A model generated the notes under the pieces. That model made no database searches and was not told where the DNA came from. It was given only the letters and a program-made list of their open reading frames with translations. Position numbers and translations under genes: made by a program. Source: Coliplasma sp045538555 (lineage in GTDB: Bacteria; Bacillota; Clostridia; Oscillospirales; CAG-382). From it: a stretch of DNA of 64,000 bases. Positions 34,315 through 42,773 of this stretch are shown in pieces; position 1 is the first letter of the stretch, and every line of letters begins with the position of its first letter. The stretch spans positions 62,001-126,000 of the forward strand of contig JAZSRP010000043.1 of NCBI GenBank assembly GCA_045538555.1, read 5' to 3'.

Positions 34315-34341
34315 TTAGCACACACACAACTACAGTGCTAA
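34315..34341. promoter_or_regulatory. CIRCE-like HrcA operator
   Basis: TTAGCACAC, 9 bases, CAGTGCTAA: it differs from the CIRCE consensus (TTAGCACTC-N9-GAGTGCTAA) at one base in each arm, and the spacing is exact. It lies in the 391-base divergent gap 34163-34553 between hsp20 and thyA. I could not place a convincing hsp20 promoter there. Apart from this and the thyA promoter, the gap shows nothing else clear. Confidence 0.72.
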
Positions 34342-34489
34342 TATACGCGCGTATTTATTAAATCTCATTACTTTTGTGATTAGAATTTATATCATTAACA
34401 GCATTGAATACAGCAATCCAAGACAATAATGTAGCATTCGAAAGACATGTGTGCTAACCGCATCTCTTTCTTTTCACCTTTTGTAGATG

Positions 34490-34526
34490 TTGACAATTTT
34501 TCATTTGAATGGTATTATTATACCAT
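34490..34526 (+). promoter_or_regulatory. thyA promoter with overlapping inverted repeat
   Basis: TTGACA, 17 bases, TATTAT. A perfect 7-bp inverted repeat ATGGTAT-TATT-ATACCAT (34509-34526) covers the -10 box, so a bound repressor would block the polymerase. The operator role is inferred. Confidence 0.7.
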
Positions 34527-34553
34527 AATCAATTTATTGTAGGAGATATAATC

Positions 34554-35381
34554 ATGAGTTCTGCTGACAGATGTTTTGTTGATACATGCCAAACTATTCT
34601 TGACAAAGGAATTTGGGTCAGAGAAGGAGTCAGACCTCATTGGGATGACGGAGAGCCTGCCTCTACAAAAAAGACCTTTTGTATCGTAAACAGATACGAT
34701 CTGTCAAAGGAATTTCCGCTCATCACCATACGCCCAATTTCACTCAAAAAAGCAGTTGACGAGATTTTGTGGATATGGCAAAAAAAATCAAACAATATTC
34801 ACGATCTTGACAGCCGCATATGGGATTCTTGGGCTGACGAGAGTGGTTCCATCGGCAAAGCATACGGATATCAGATGGGAGTCAAGCACAAATACCGTGA
34901 GGGTGAGTTTGATATGGTCGACAGAGTTTTGTTTGACCTGAAAAACAACCCTGCAAGCAGACGTATAATGACAAATCTGTACACATTTGCAGATCTTCAC
35001 GAGATGGCGCTGTATCCCTGTGCATACTCAATGACCTTTAACGTATGTGACGGCAAGCTCTGTGCGATCCTTAACCAGAGATCTCAAGATATGCTTGCAG
35101 CAAACGCTTGGAACGTTGCTCAGTATGCCGCATTGGTGATGATGTTTGCTCAAGTGTCAGGGCTTGAGCCGGGTGAATTTGTTCACGTAATTGCTGATGC
35201 ACACATATACGACAGACACATTCCCATCGTGGAGGAGCTTATCACTCGCCAGCAATATGATGCTCCAAAGGTCATTCTTGATCCAAGCATCAAAAATTTT
35301 TATGATTTTACTCCCGACAGTTTTACGGTAGTCGACTACAAGCACGGAGAAAAAATCGGAAAATTTCCTGTGGCGATTTGA
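34554..35381 (+). CDS. thyA: Thymidylate synthase
   Basis: A 275-residue enzyme that methylates dUMP to dTMP with methylene-tetrahydrofolate. Active-site Cys in L-Y-P-C-A-Y, then R-S-Q-D-M-L-A-A-N-x-W-N-V and the H-I-Y-D-R-H segment. Homologues more often show P-P-C-H; the P-C-A form is seen in a clostridial subgroup (from memory). AGGAG lies eight bases before the chosen ATG. The DHFR gene follows after 15 bases, a usual pairing because this reaction consumes tetrahydrofolate. Confidence 0.96.
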   Translation: MSSADRCFVDTCQTILDKGIWVREGVRPHWDDGEPASTKKTFCIVNRYDLSKEFPLITIRPISLKKAVDEILWIWQKKSNNIHDLDSRIWDSWADESGSIGKAYGYQMGVKHKYREGEFDMVDRVLFDLKNNPASRRIMTNLYTFADLHEMALYPCAYSMTFNVCDGKLCAILNQRSQDMLAANAWNVAQYAALVMMFAQVSGLEPGEFVHVIADAHIYDRHIPIVEELITRQQYDAPKVILDPSIKNFYDFTPDSFTVVDYKHGEKIGKFPVAI

Positions 35382-35396
35382 TTTTGGAGGTTTTCT

Positions 35397-35906
35397 ATGA
35401 AACTAATTGTTGCTGTTGATAATGAATGGGGAATAGGATACAAAGGCGATCTGCTGGTGCGTGTTCGTGCCGATCTCCTCAATTTTCAGCGCTTGACCAA
35501 AGAAAAGATAGTTGTCTACGGTTCAAACACTCTTGCCACCTTTCCAAACGGAAAAGTACTGAAAAACCGCACAAACATCGTTCTCAACTGGGATCCCGAC
35601 TACGCGCCCGAGGGGGCGATTGTTGTTCACTCTTTGGACGAGCTTTTTGAAGAACTGAAAAAATATGATACCAACGATGTTTTTGTTATCGGCGGTGCAA
35701 GTGTTTACAAACAGCTACTGCCGTACTGCGACACCGCATACGTCACCAAGTTTTTTAAGAGTTATGAAAAAGACGTTTATTTTCCAAATCTTGACGAGGA
35801 TAACGATTGGTATATCTTCAACATTGGCAACACTATGTCCTCTGATCCGGAAAAAGATGATTGCGGCGAGCTTGACTTTGTAATAATGGAGTACAGACGC
35901 AAATAA
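35397..35906 (+). CDS. folA: Dihydrofolate reductase
   Basis: A 169-residue NADPH-dependent reductase that regenerates tetrahydrofolate used by ThyA. Motifs: I-V-A-V-D-N-E-W-G-I-G (start), V-Y-G-S-N-T-L-A-T-F-P (cofactor loop), V-I-G-G-A-S-V-Y (P-loop-like) and the final strand. The helix normally bearing the substrate Asp/Glu (R-A-D-L-L-N-F-Q-R-L-T) is intact. GGAGG upstream. Cotranscribed with thyA. Confidence 0.96.
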   Translation: MKLIVAVDNEWGIGYKGDLLVRVRADLLNFQRLTKEKIVVYGSNTLATFPNGKVLKNRTNIVLNWDPDYAPEGAIVVHSLDELFEELKKYDTNDVFVIGGASVYKQLLPYCDTAYVTKFFKSYEKDVYFPNLDEDNDWYIFNIGNTMSSDPEKDDCGELDFVIMEYRRK

Positions 35907-35938
35907 CTCAAAATTAGTTTTTTTACTGGAGTACATAT

Positions 35939-37042
35939 ATGACATCAAAAGTATTCTTTACTGATTTTCGTGTAAAAAACAAAAGCATTCTCATCAAGCT
36001 TGATGCATTCCTAAAAACCGCAGGACTTGACAGTGTTGATTTTGATGGTAAGTACGTTGCCGTAAAAATGCATTTTGGTGAACCCGGAAACCTTGCGTTT
36101 TTGCGCCCGAATTATGCCAAAACAGTCTGCGATTTTGTCAAACAAAGAGGCGGAAAACCCTTTCTCACAGATTGCAACACCCTGTATGTGGGCGGCAGAA
36201 AAAACGGACTTGACCATCTTGACAGCGCATACCAAAACGGTTTCAATCCTTTTCAGACCGGAGTCCACACTGTTATTGCAGACGGTATAAAGGGCACCGA
36301 TGAGGTTTACGTTCCCGTTAAAGGCGGCGTTTACGTAAAAGAAGCAAAAATCGGACGCGCGGTTATGGATGCAGACTATATAATTTCACTCAATCATTTC
36401 AAGGGCCATGAAGCAGCAGGATTTGGCGGTGCTCTCAAAAACATCGGCATGGGCTGCGGATCAAGAGCAGGAAAAATGGAGATGCATTCTGCAGGCAAGC
36501 CCTTTGTCAGATCCGAAAAATGTATCAACTGCAAGCTGTGCGCCACAGTTTGTGCACATTCTGCAATTTCATTTGAAAACAAGGCGTCCATTGATGAATC
36601 AAAGTGCGTAGGATGCGGACGTTGTGTTGGCATCTGTCCCAAGGATGCAGTCAGACCGCGCAATGATGAGAGCAACGAAATACTTGGTTGCAAGATTGCA
36701 GAATATTCAAAAGCTATTCTTGACAAGATTCCGTCATTTCATATATCATTTGTATGCGACGTTTCTCCCAACTGCGACTGTCATTCCGAAAACGACGCAC
36801 CCATTGTTCCGGATGTTGGAATTTTTGCCTCTTTTGACCCGGTTGCAATTGACGCTGCTTGTGCAGATGCTGTCAACAATCAGATTGCCGTTACAAACAG
36901 TCTTTTGGGCAAATGTGAGCACACAGGTGATCATTTTTCTGACCTTCATCCAACCACGGACTGGAGAGCAGGTTTGCTCCATGCCGAAAAACTGGGGATC
37001 GGAATCAGAAACTATGAACTTGTGGAAATGAAGCAGCAATAA
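35939..37042 (+). CDS. DUF362 protein with two 4Fe-4S clusters
   Basis: A 367-residue protein. A DUF362 domain (about 1-190, with K-M-H-F-G-E-P-G-N and L-T-D-C-N-T-L-Y-V-G) surrounds a ferredoxin insert at about 195-250: C-I-N-C-K-L-C-x3-C and C-V-G-C-G-R-C-x3-C-P. Function of the family is not established; ferredoxin-type electron transfer is likely. It lies 32 bases after folA on the same strand and precedes a terminator, so it is part of the thyA-folA transcript, perhaps only by position. Confidence 0.92.
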   Translation: MTSKVFFTDFRVKNKSILIKLDAFLKTAGLDSVDFDGKYVAVKMHFGEPGNLAFLRPNYAKTVCDFVKQRGGKPFLTDCNTLYVGGRKNGLDHLDSAYQNGFNPFQTGVHTVIADGIKGTDEVYVPVKGGVYVKEAKIGRAVMDADYIISLNHFKGHEAAGFGGALKNIGMGCGSRAGKMEMHSAGKPFVRSEKCINCKLCATVCAHSAISFENKASIDESKCVGCGRCVGICPKDAVRPRNDESNEILGCKIAEYSKAILDKIPSFHISFVCDVSPNCDCHSENDAPIVPDVGIFASFDPVAIDAACADAVNNQIAVTNSLLGKCEHTGDHFSDLHPTTDWRAGLLHAEKLGIGIRNYELVEMKQQ

Positions 37043-37060
37043 TACATTTTCTTCAAATAG

Positions 37061-37099
37061 AAAGACACCTTCAAAAACAGAGGGTGTCTTTTTGATTTT
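37061..37099 (+). terminator. Terminator of the thyA-folA-DUF362 operon
   Basis: AAAGACACC / GGGTGTCTT stem with a loop of about 12 bases and a following T5 run. Confidence 0.9.
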
Positions 37100-37189
37100 G
37101 TTTCATTATAATCCATTTAAATTCATATATATTACAAATAATGATATAAATAATTATGTAAATTTGTAGCATAATATATCTTAAAATTC

Positions 37190-37218
37190 TTGTAAAAAGT
37201 TGTTTACAATGTTATAAT
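37190..37218 (+). promoter_or_regulatory. Promoter of the membrane protein gene at 37241
   Basis: TTGTAA, 17 bases, TATAAT, 23 bases before the start codon, so the leader is short. Confidence 0.75.
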
Positions 37219-37240
37219 ATCAGTATAAGGGGTAATTATA

Positions 37241-38074
37241 ATGAAAAAATTTTTTATATTTATCTTGCTGTTACACATTGTTGCAGCAGGGGCATTTGTC
37301 GCTTATGCCGATGATAAGCTTGACACTATCACTGTTACCGTAAGCGGAATGAATGATGATCTGTATTATCTTGATATTCTTGTCAAGGAAGAGCTCATAT
37401 CCGACACATCCGAGTTTGATAAAAGCAACTATGACCAACAACTCATCGACAATCTATTCAAGCACAGCCGGTTTGGATGGATGCCCGCTACTGTTTGCGG
37501 CACAAAAATCAACATAAACGGAAGCATCACACCCAAAGCATCCGATGACGGCGACGTTTTTGTTTTTAGCGCAAAAGAGTTGCCGGATACCGTCAGAATA
37601 ATTGTAACAAGTCAAAACGGTGATACAAAAACGTCTGATGTTGTACGCATCAAAGGAACTGATGTGAAAATCAGCTTTGATTATGTCACTTCAAGCGTTT
37701 CTGTTGACACCGGGAGCAGCAAGCTGTACGTTCTCATTGCTCTCATGTTTGTCCTTGCATCGGTTATTACCTTTTGTATATTCAGTATTCAACGAGTGTC
37801 ACCAAAAAACAATTTTAAATTGATTACCGCAATCAATCTGATCTGGACATTGTTTTATGTCACGATCATTCATATGTTTGGCATAGATACACTTGATCTC
37901 CACGCCATTCTCATACATCTGCTCTGTGGTATTACAATGATCGTTTCGGCAGTTGTGGCTTTTTCTTTCCTTGCAGTGGGCAGATCACCAAAAAAGCTTG
38001 TATTTGCCTCTTCCTATGCGTTTATTGCTTCTTTTGTCGGTTGTTTTGCATTGATGGTGCTTTTTGGTTTCTAA
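37241..38074 (+). CDS. Exported membrane protein, unknown function
   Basis: 277 residues, not recognised. Signal peptide (about 1-22, ending A-Y-A-D), an extracellular beta-rich domain of about 130 residues with T-V-T-V-S-G and V-R-I-I-V-T-S strands, then four membrane helices from about 160 to the end. No catalytic motif stands out. AAGGGG lies upstream of the ATG. Single gene between a promoter and a hairpin. Confidence 0.8.
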   Translation: MKKFFIFILLLHIVAAGAFVAYADDKLDTITVTVSGMNDDLYYLDILVKEELISDTSEFDKSNYDQQLIDNLFKHSRFGWMPATVCGTKININGSITPKASDDGDVFVFSAKELPDTVRIIVTSQNGDTKTSDVVRIKGTDVKISFDYVTSSVSVDTGSSKLYVLIALMFVLASVITFCIFSIQRVSPKNNFKLITAINLIWTLFYVTIIHMFGIDTLDLHAILIHLLCGITMIVSAVVAFSFLAVGRSPKKLVFASSYAFIASFVGCFALMVLFGF

Positions 38075-38154
38075 TACCTTGAAACGGTTATAACACACAA
38101 CAAACAAAATGCAACAAATCCACCAAGCATTAAACCAAACAAAAATCCAATCAT
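38071..38154 (-). CDS. 27-residue membrane microprotein (DUF3789-like)
   Basis: A tiny minus-strand reading frame of 27 residues: an N-terminal M-I-G-F-L-F-G-L-M-L-G-G-F-V-A-F run followed by C-L-L-C-V-I, a single hydrophobic helix with G-x3-G-G spacing, then T-V-S-R-Y. It resembles the very short DUF3789 proteins of Clostridia and their mobile elements (from memory). A strong GAGGAGG lies nine bases before the ATG but is buried in the 3' arm of a hairpin. The stop overlaps the stop of the plus-strand gene by four bases. Plausible but unproven. Confidence 0.6.
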   Translation of the reverse strand: MIGFLFGLMLGGFVAFCLLCVITVSRY

Positions 38155-38160
38155 AACAAA

Positions 38161-38200
38161 ACCTCCTCTTTTGATAGGATTGTCAAAAGAAGAGGTTTTT
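38161..38200. terminator. Hairpin: terminator that also covers the microprotein ribosome site
   Basis: A 15-bp arm pair (ACCTCCTCTTTTGAT / GTCAAAAGAAGAGGT, two mismatches) with a 6-base loop and T5 on the right. It can end the plus-strand gene at 38074. On the minus strand its 3' arm contains the GAGGAGG of the microprotein and is followed by TTTTGTT. Confidence 0.8.
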
Positions 38201-38218
38201 ATTTATACGTTTATTTTA

Positions 38219-39073
38219 TTAGTCTACAAATTTGAAATTACCATCATACAATGTTTGTTCCAGCCATTTTATTGACCAATCGACCCAACGGGCCACGTAT
38301 GGAATGATGTACGAATTTTTTGACCAATCGGGTGAGGTCTCTGCATTTGCTCTGGAAAGCCCGTGATCACCCATTGGGAAAATGTGAAGCTCGCAGGGAA
38401 CATTGTTTTCTGTCAGCGATTTTGCAAGTACAAGAGAATTGATGACAGGAACACAAGAATCTTTTGCAGTGTGCCAGATGAAGCAAGGGCAGGTACGTTC
38501 ATCAACACAAAGCTCAACACACGCTTTTTTTGAAAGTTCTTCATCCCTGTCCGCACCCAAAAAGTTGTCAAAAGACTGGGAGTGAGTCATCACCATTGTG
38601 GATATTACAGGATAAGAGAGAATTGCTGCATTTGGGCGAAAAAGTTCGTTTTCCATTCCAAGCTTTTCCGACAGTCCCTTTTGATGCCACTGAGTAGCCA
38701 GCATTCCTGCCAAATGTCCTCCGGCAGAAAAACCAATAACGGCAATACGATTTGTGTCAACACAGTATTTTTCAGCATTTAAACGAATATGCGCCATTGC
38801 AGCAGCGGCGTCAAGCAGGGGTTTTCCGATTTTTGCCTGTTCTCCTGTTATGTACCTGAGCACAAAGCAATTATACCCTTGAGCAAAATATGCGGATGCG
38901 ATAGGTTCGGCCTCTCTGTCAGAGCAAAAACCGTATCCTCCGCCGGGGAGCACAAGCATTGCGGGTCTGGGAGCGGCAGTCAGCTCAGGTGAAGCCGAAT
39001 GAACAAACAGCTCCAACGTAACCTTTTCTGATCCGTCATACATTGATTTTTCATAGAGCTTGATTCTTTCCAT
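38219..39073 (-). CDS. Alpha/beta hydrolase (acetyl-esterase-like)
   Basis: A 284-residue cytosolic hydrolase. L-P-G-G-G-Y-G oxyanion segment (about 43), nucleophile elbow G-F-S-A-G-G-H (Ser about 117), acid in T-A-K-D-S-C-V-P-V and histidine in G-D-H-G-L-S. This fits the carbohydrate acetyl esterase/BD-FAE group. GGGAGG eight bases before the ATG. It overlaps the end of lnt by 23 bases and is the last gene of the long parA-to-esterase series. The substrate is probably acetylated sugars (inferred). Confidence 0.9.
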   Translation of the reverse strand: MERIKLYEKSMYDGSEKVTLELFVHSASPELTAAPRPAMLVLPGGGYGFCSDREAEPIASAYFAQGYNCFVLRYITGEQAKIGKPLLDAAAAMAHIRLNAEKYCVDTNRIAVIGFSAGGHLAGMLATQWHQKGLSEKLGMENELFRPNAAILSYPVISTMVMTHSQSFDNFLGADRDEELSKKACVELCVDERTCPCFIWHTAKDSCVPVINSLVLAKSLTENNVPCELHIFPMGDHGLSRANAETSPDWSKNSYIIPYVARWVDWSIKWLEQTLYDGNFKFVD

Positions 39074-40640
39074 ATTTTTTCCTCCCGATATACTTTTGTA
39101 TTATTATAAACAATATCATCAAAGCCAAAACAACAAGTACAGAATCGCCGATAAAAGTATATAGTGTGTTTGATTGGTTTGGGCAAATATTCCCATACAC
39201 AATATCGGTAACAAGCGGCTCAGAATAGCTGATAATATTTCCGCGTTTATCAAGCACAGCAGAAATACCCGTATTTGCAGCGCGCAATATCGGCTTTCCT
39301 GTTTCGACAGCTCTGATTTGACTATGCCTCAGGTGAGTATATATGCCCTGACTGTCGTTGAACCAGCTATCGTTGGTGACAACCATGTGCATCTTTGCGC
39401 CGTTTTTTGCATTATCACGTGCAAAAAAAGGAAAGATGGAATCAAAGCATACCATAGAGCCCGCATTTCCAAAGGGTGTATCAATCATAACAGCCCGTTT
39501 TCCCTGTGTCAACTGAGTGCCGCTCTGGTCAAAATCTGCGACAAAAGGAAAGAGCTTTCCCAAAGTGTCTGCAAAAGGAACAAATTCGCCAAAGGGCACG
39601 AGGTGCCGCTTTGAATACAGATCCGACAAACTTCCATCCGGATATATTGCAATCACTCCGTTGTGGGATTGTCCTTCATCGTCCCGTGCGGTAACACCGG
39701 CAATCACCGTAGCATTGTATTTTTCGGCAATACTTGCCAGAGCCGTGTGTACAGAACTGCCTTTGTAGAATCGGGATGGAATAGCACTTTCGGGAAGCAA
39801 AACAATCTCCGCTCCATTTGCTGCCGCCTCATCCGTGAGAGAAATATATGTATCAAATATCATAGGATAAGCCGCAGGATCCCATTTTTCGTTGGACAAA
39901 ACATTTCCTTGTATCATAGCGACTTTTACGGTACGCTCATCATATTGAGGCAATAAGTACAAAACTGTGCCTATCAGTGTGTGGATCAAAAAAATCGATA
40001 CGGAAAAAACACAAAACAGTTTTTTTCTTTCCGACAAACCCAAAACCAACAAATAGCAAAATATTGATACAGAAAATGTGATAAAATACTGTCCCAGCAG
40101 CGAAGCCACTTGCACAAATGGTATAAACCCAGTCAAAGCCACTGCGGTTGTTCCCCATGGAAACGCAAGGGTTCCCAGAGTCAACAGCCACTCACCGATG
40201 GCAAACAAAGAAGGGAAAACAATCGCCTCATACCAACCCTTCGGACAGAGCTTTGATACAAGCATCAATGCTCCAAGCACGCAAGAATGAAGAAGAGGTA
40301 TTAAAAAACAGGCGCAAAATACTACAAAAACTCCCTGATCGGGTGAAAATCCAAATCTGTCAAATGGATACAGCTCCGATAAAAAAAGATATAGTAATGT
40401 GAAATAGCCCATATAATAACACAAAAACGGCACAAAAATGCCGTCATTGTTGTTTTTTCGGTTGTGAATAACAAAAAACAATACAAAATATCCAACAAAG
40501 GTACATACAAAAAGCTTTTCAAAATAATAGGGAAGAGAAGAAACAACACCTGCAAAAAGGCAGAGCAAAAAGGGGCGGATGCGCCCCTGGCAGATTGTTT
40601 TGAGGTTATTCAATGCATGCGACCATTGCTTTGACAGCAT
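39051..40640 (-). CDS. lnt: Apolipoprotein N-acyltransferase (Lnt) family
   Basis: About 529 residues: several N-terminal membrane helices and a C-terminal nitrilase domain. Catalytic E-K-C are recognisable in L-L-P-E-S-A-I-P, Y-S-K-R-H-L-V-P-F-G-E and S-M-V-C-F-D-S, with a final helix. Lnt adds the third acyl chain to lipoproteins and is best known from diderms; Gram-positive bacteria often lack it. The start is unclear: ATG at 40640 is the best of several, without good ribosome site, and overlaps the TIM-barrel gene. A terminator-like hairpin lies just inside the coding start. Confidence 0.88.
   Translation of the reverse strand: MLSKQWSHALNNLKTICQGRIRPFLLCLFAGVVSSLPYYFEKLFVCTFVGYFVLFFVIHNRKNNNDGIFVPFLCYYMGYFTLLYLFLSELYPFDRFGFSPDQGVFVVFCACFLIPLLHSCVLGALMLVSKLCPKGWYEAIVFPSLFAIGEWLLTLGTLAFPWGTTAVALTGFIPFVQVASLLGQYFITFSVSIFCYLLVLGLSERKKLFCVFSVSIFLIHTLIGTVLYLLPQYDERTVKVAMIQGNVLSNEKWDPAAYPMIFDTYISLTDEAAANGAEIVLLPESAIPSRFYKGSSVHTALASIAEKYNATVIAGVTARDDEGQSHNGVIAIYPDGSLSDLYSKRHLVPFGEFVPFADTLGKLFPFVADFDQSGTQLTQGKRAVMIDTPFGNAGSMVCFDSIFPFFARDNAKNGAKMHMVVTNDSWFNDSQGIYTHLRHSQIRAVETGKPILRAANTGISAVLDKRGNIISYSEPLVTDIVYGNICPNQSNTLYTFIGDSVLVVLALMILFIIIQKYIGRKKYGKNQAL
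40567..40588 (-). promoter_or_regulatory. Terminator-like hairpin at the start of lnt
   Basis: On the minus strand, AGGGGCG / CGCCCCT (7 bp, 4-base loop) is followed by five T, just after the stop of the TIM-barrel gene and inside the lnt N-terminal codons. It may attenuate lnt transcription. Confidence 0.5.
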
Positions 40641-41463
40641 CGGTCGCTGTTTTGAATGCATCAAAAGGTGTTTCAAAACTGTATACGTGCTTTATATCAT
40701 CAAGTTTTGAAAGAGTGGAAAGCCCCGTAAACACCATCAAATGAGGTTCCATAGTGATGACGATATCTTCATCCGGCCTGTCCTTTGCAACGGCAGAGAG
40801 AGTTTCAAAAAGACAAGCAACGCCTTTTCCGGGGGGAACGATATTACCATCCTTGTCAGCATCTTTGATATGAAAATATTTTATGTAGTCCTTGAGCTTT
40901 GGATATGCCTGTGAAGCATCAGCCCTGCAAAAAGCAAAATTCCCGGGATCGAGAACCGCCTTGAGCCGTCCTCCAAAGTGATCCAGCATCTCAAGCTCAC
41001 GGTCTGCGTCACAGCCATAGATGTCTTTTTCGTTCTCGTGACACAGCACAAAACCCCGAGCTTCTGCCATTGTCAGAAGCTCGTCGATCATGGAAAAAGC
41101 ACGGACTCTAAACTCATTGTTTTCCATACCTTTTGCGGGATAAAAGCTGAACACGCGGAGTGTTTTGCATCCAAGCATGTCACCGATGTCCATAATACGG
41201 GAAAGCAACCGTTTGTGGGCGTCAAAATCACCGTCTACGTCAATTTTCCCAATAGGGGTACCGAGAGCAGAAAGTCCAATTCCTTCAGCATCCAGCTTTG
41301 ATTTTACGGTCAATATCTCTGCATCTGTCAGCTCCACAAAGCTCTTTCCGTTGACAATACGCAGCTCTATCAAGCCGATACCGAGCTTTTTTAGAGATGC
41401 AAGCTGAATATCAAAATCAGAGTCAATTTCATCAGCAAAAGCTGAAAAAACAAATCTTGGCAC
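40606..41463 (-). CDS. Sugar phosphate isomerase/epimerase-like TIM barrel
   Basis: 285 residues of the xylose-isomerase-like AP-endonuclease-2 barrel. Features: F-S-A-F-A-D-E-I-D opening, I-E-L-R strand, C-H-E-N-E-K-D-I-Y (metal ligands), L-D-P-G-N-F, Y-F-H-I-K-D and V-I-T-M-E-P-H-L. It probably isomerises or epimerises a sugar or related metabolite; substrate unknown. GTG at 41463 has GGAG at eight bases. An earlier GTG at 41472 overlaps the upstream stop but is too close to that site. Confidence 0.88.
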   Translation of the reverse strand: MPRFVFSAFADEIDSDFDIQLASLKKLGIGLIELRIVNGKSFVELTDAEILTVKSKLDAEGIGLSALGTPIGKIDVDGDFDAHKRLLSRIMDIGDMLGCKTLRVFSFYPAKGMENNEFRVRAFSMIDELLTMAEARGFVLCHENEKDIYGCDADRELEMLDHFGGRLKAVLDPGNFAFCRADASQAYPKLKDYIKYFHIKDADKDGNIVPPGKGVACLFETLSAVAKDRPDEDIVITMEPHLMVFTGLSTLSKLDDIKHVYSFETPFDAFKTATDAVKAMVACIE

Positions 41464-41468
41464 CAAAA

Positions 41469-42329
41469 TCACTCCATTTCGTTTTCAATGCTTACGCCAA
41501 CTGCCTGTCCGTTCAAAAAATAACCTGTGTAAACCCTGCCGGTGGTAAAAGTATATCTCGCTTGCTCACCGTGAACGTACTCACCGCTGTCATTGAGAAT
41601 AAAGTTGCCGTTGGAATCAACAGTGCGCGTATCCATAAGATTTTTGCGGAAGGTACCGAGATAGCTCTCGCCGTTTTCCCATGTGTACAGCCCATCTCCG
41701 TCACGCATATCGTTTTTAAAATATCCTTCATACCTTGAGCCGGAAGCAAACACCATCACGCCAAAACCGTTCTTCACATCATCGGAAAAAGCGCCTTCAT
41801 AATTTGTACCCGATGCCCAGGTGTATTTGCCTTGACCGCTTTTAACGTCGTTTTCAAAATTACCCTCGTACTTGTTCCCGTTGGCATATTCAAAAACACC
41901 GTAGCCGTGCTTTTTTGAGTTCAAAAGAGAGCCCACGTACACGTCGCCGTTAGAATAGGTAAAGGTTCCGCTTCCGGTGATCTCATCGTTTGAAAAGCTT
42001 CCGGTATAAACATCTCCGGTAGCGGCATAGGTCATCTTTCCCGTTCCGTTTCTGCAACCGCCGAGTATCTCTCCCTCGTAGATATCGCCGTTTGAAAAAA
42101 CAATCTTATTGTTTGTCAGATCAAGCTCTGCGGTAATACCTGTGGGGTATTTGATAGTTCCCACGGCAGGCTGGCCATTGATGGATTCTCCAATAAATTT
42201 TGCTCCGTTGGTGAGAGTGGTATATCTATATCCTATCACCATTAAAACCACAACTGTAAGAACAACCATCACAGCGGCAGCACCCAGAATGATAAACAGA
42301 GGATTGATCTTTGTGCGTCTTGTTTTCAT
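41469..42329 (-). CDS. Membrane-anchored MORN-repeat protein
   Basis: 286 residues. One membrane helix (about 11-33), a short linker, and six full MORN repeats plus one partial (about 85-245), each about 23 residues in the form Y-x-G-x-F-x-N-x-x-x-x-G-x-G-x-x-x-x-x-x-G. The tail is beta-rich. MORN repeats bind membranes, lipids or proteins; a catalytic role is not indicated. The repeats face outward if the helix is a signal anchor. Short gaps to both neighbours place it in the parA-serS transcript. Confidence 0.9.
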   Translation of the reverse strand: MKTRRTKINPLFIILGAAAVMVVLTVVVLMVIGYRYTTLTNGAKFIGESINGQPAVGTIKYPTGITAELDLTNNKIVFSNGDIYEGEILGGCRNGTGKMTYAATGDVYTGSFSNDEITGSGTFTYSNGDVYVGSLLNSKKHGYGVFEYANGNKYEGNFENDVKSGQGKYTWASGTNYEGAFSDDVKNGFGVMVFASGSRYEGYFKNDMRDGDGLYTWENGESYLGTFRKNLMDTRTVDSNGNFILNDSGEYVHGEQARYTFTTGRVYTGYFLNGQAVGVSIENEME

Positions 42330-42341
42330 AAATAGTTCTCC

Positions 42342-42764
42342 TTAGCGAAAGAGTGTATCAAATCTCTGCTGCGCAAAACCCAACACCTCAGGAAAAACGT
42401 AGGTTGCCGCAAGCGCTGCTGCAAAAAACAGAACAAGCATTATCAACACAAAGAAAATTGTTATACCTTCATCTCTGTATTTTGCTTTTGCTTTTGCCAC
42501 CTTTTCCGGTGCGATATAATATCTGTTATCCTCGGTACGGATAACCGTTGCAGAAAAATCCGTACCGGGTCTCAGAGAATACCTGAGAGCAGGGGAGAGC
42601 TTGAAATTGATTTCTTCCAGAGAAATTGCAGATTCCGGAGACGTTGCATCAATATTGAGAAGCGCTCTTACGAGCCCGCCCAAAAAACGTTTGCTGTAAT
42701 ACACAGAAACGGTAGCAACGCCAAATCCGATTATAAGAAGAATCAAAAATGTTTTCAGAGTCAT
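42342..42764 (-). CDS. Small membrane protein, unknown function
   Basis: 140 residues, not recognised. Two membrane helices (about 4-22 and 102-125) flank a soluble region of some 75 residues containing S-L-R-P-G-T-D-F-S-A-T-V-I and K-A-K-A-K-Y-R-D. No known motif. It is 9 bases after serS and 12 bases before the MORN gene; the pair may work together at the membrane (context only). Confidence 0.75.
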   Translation of the reverse strand: MTLKTFLILLIIGFGVATVSVYYSKRFLGGLVRALLNIDATSPESAISLEEINFKLSPALRYSLRPGTDFSATVIRTEDNRYYIAPEKVAKAKAKYRDEGITIFFVLIMLVLFFAAALAATYVFPEVLGFAQQRFDTLFR

Positions 42765-42773
42765 AAATAATCC

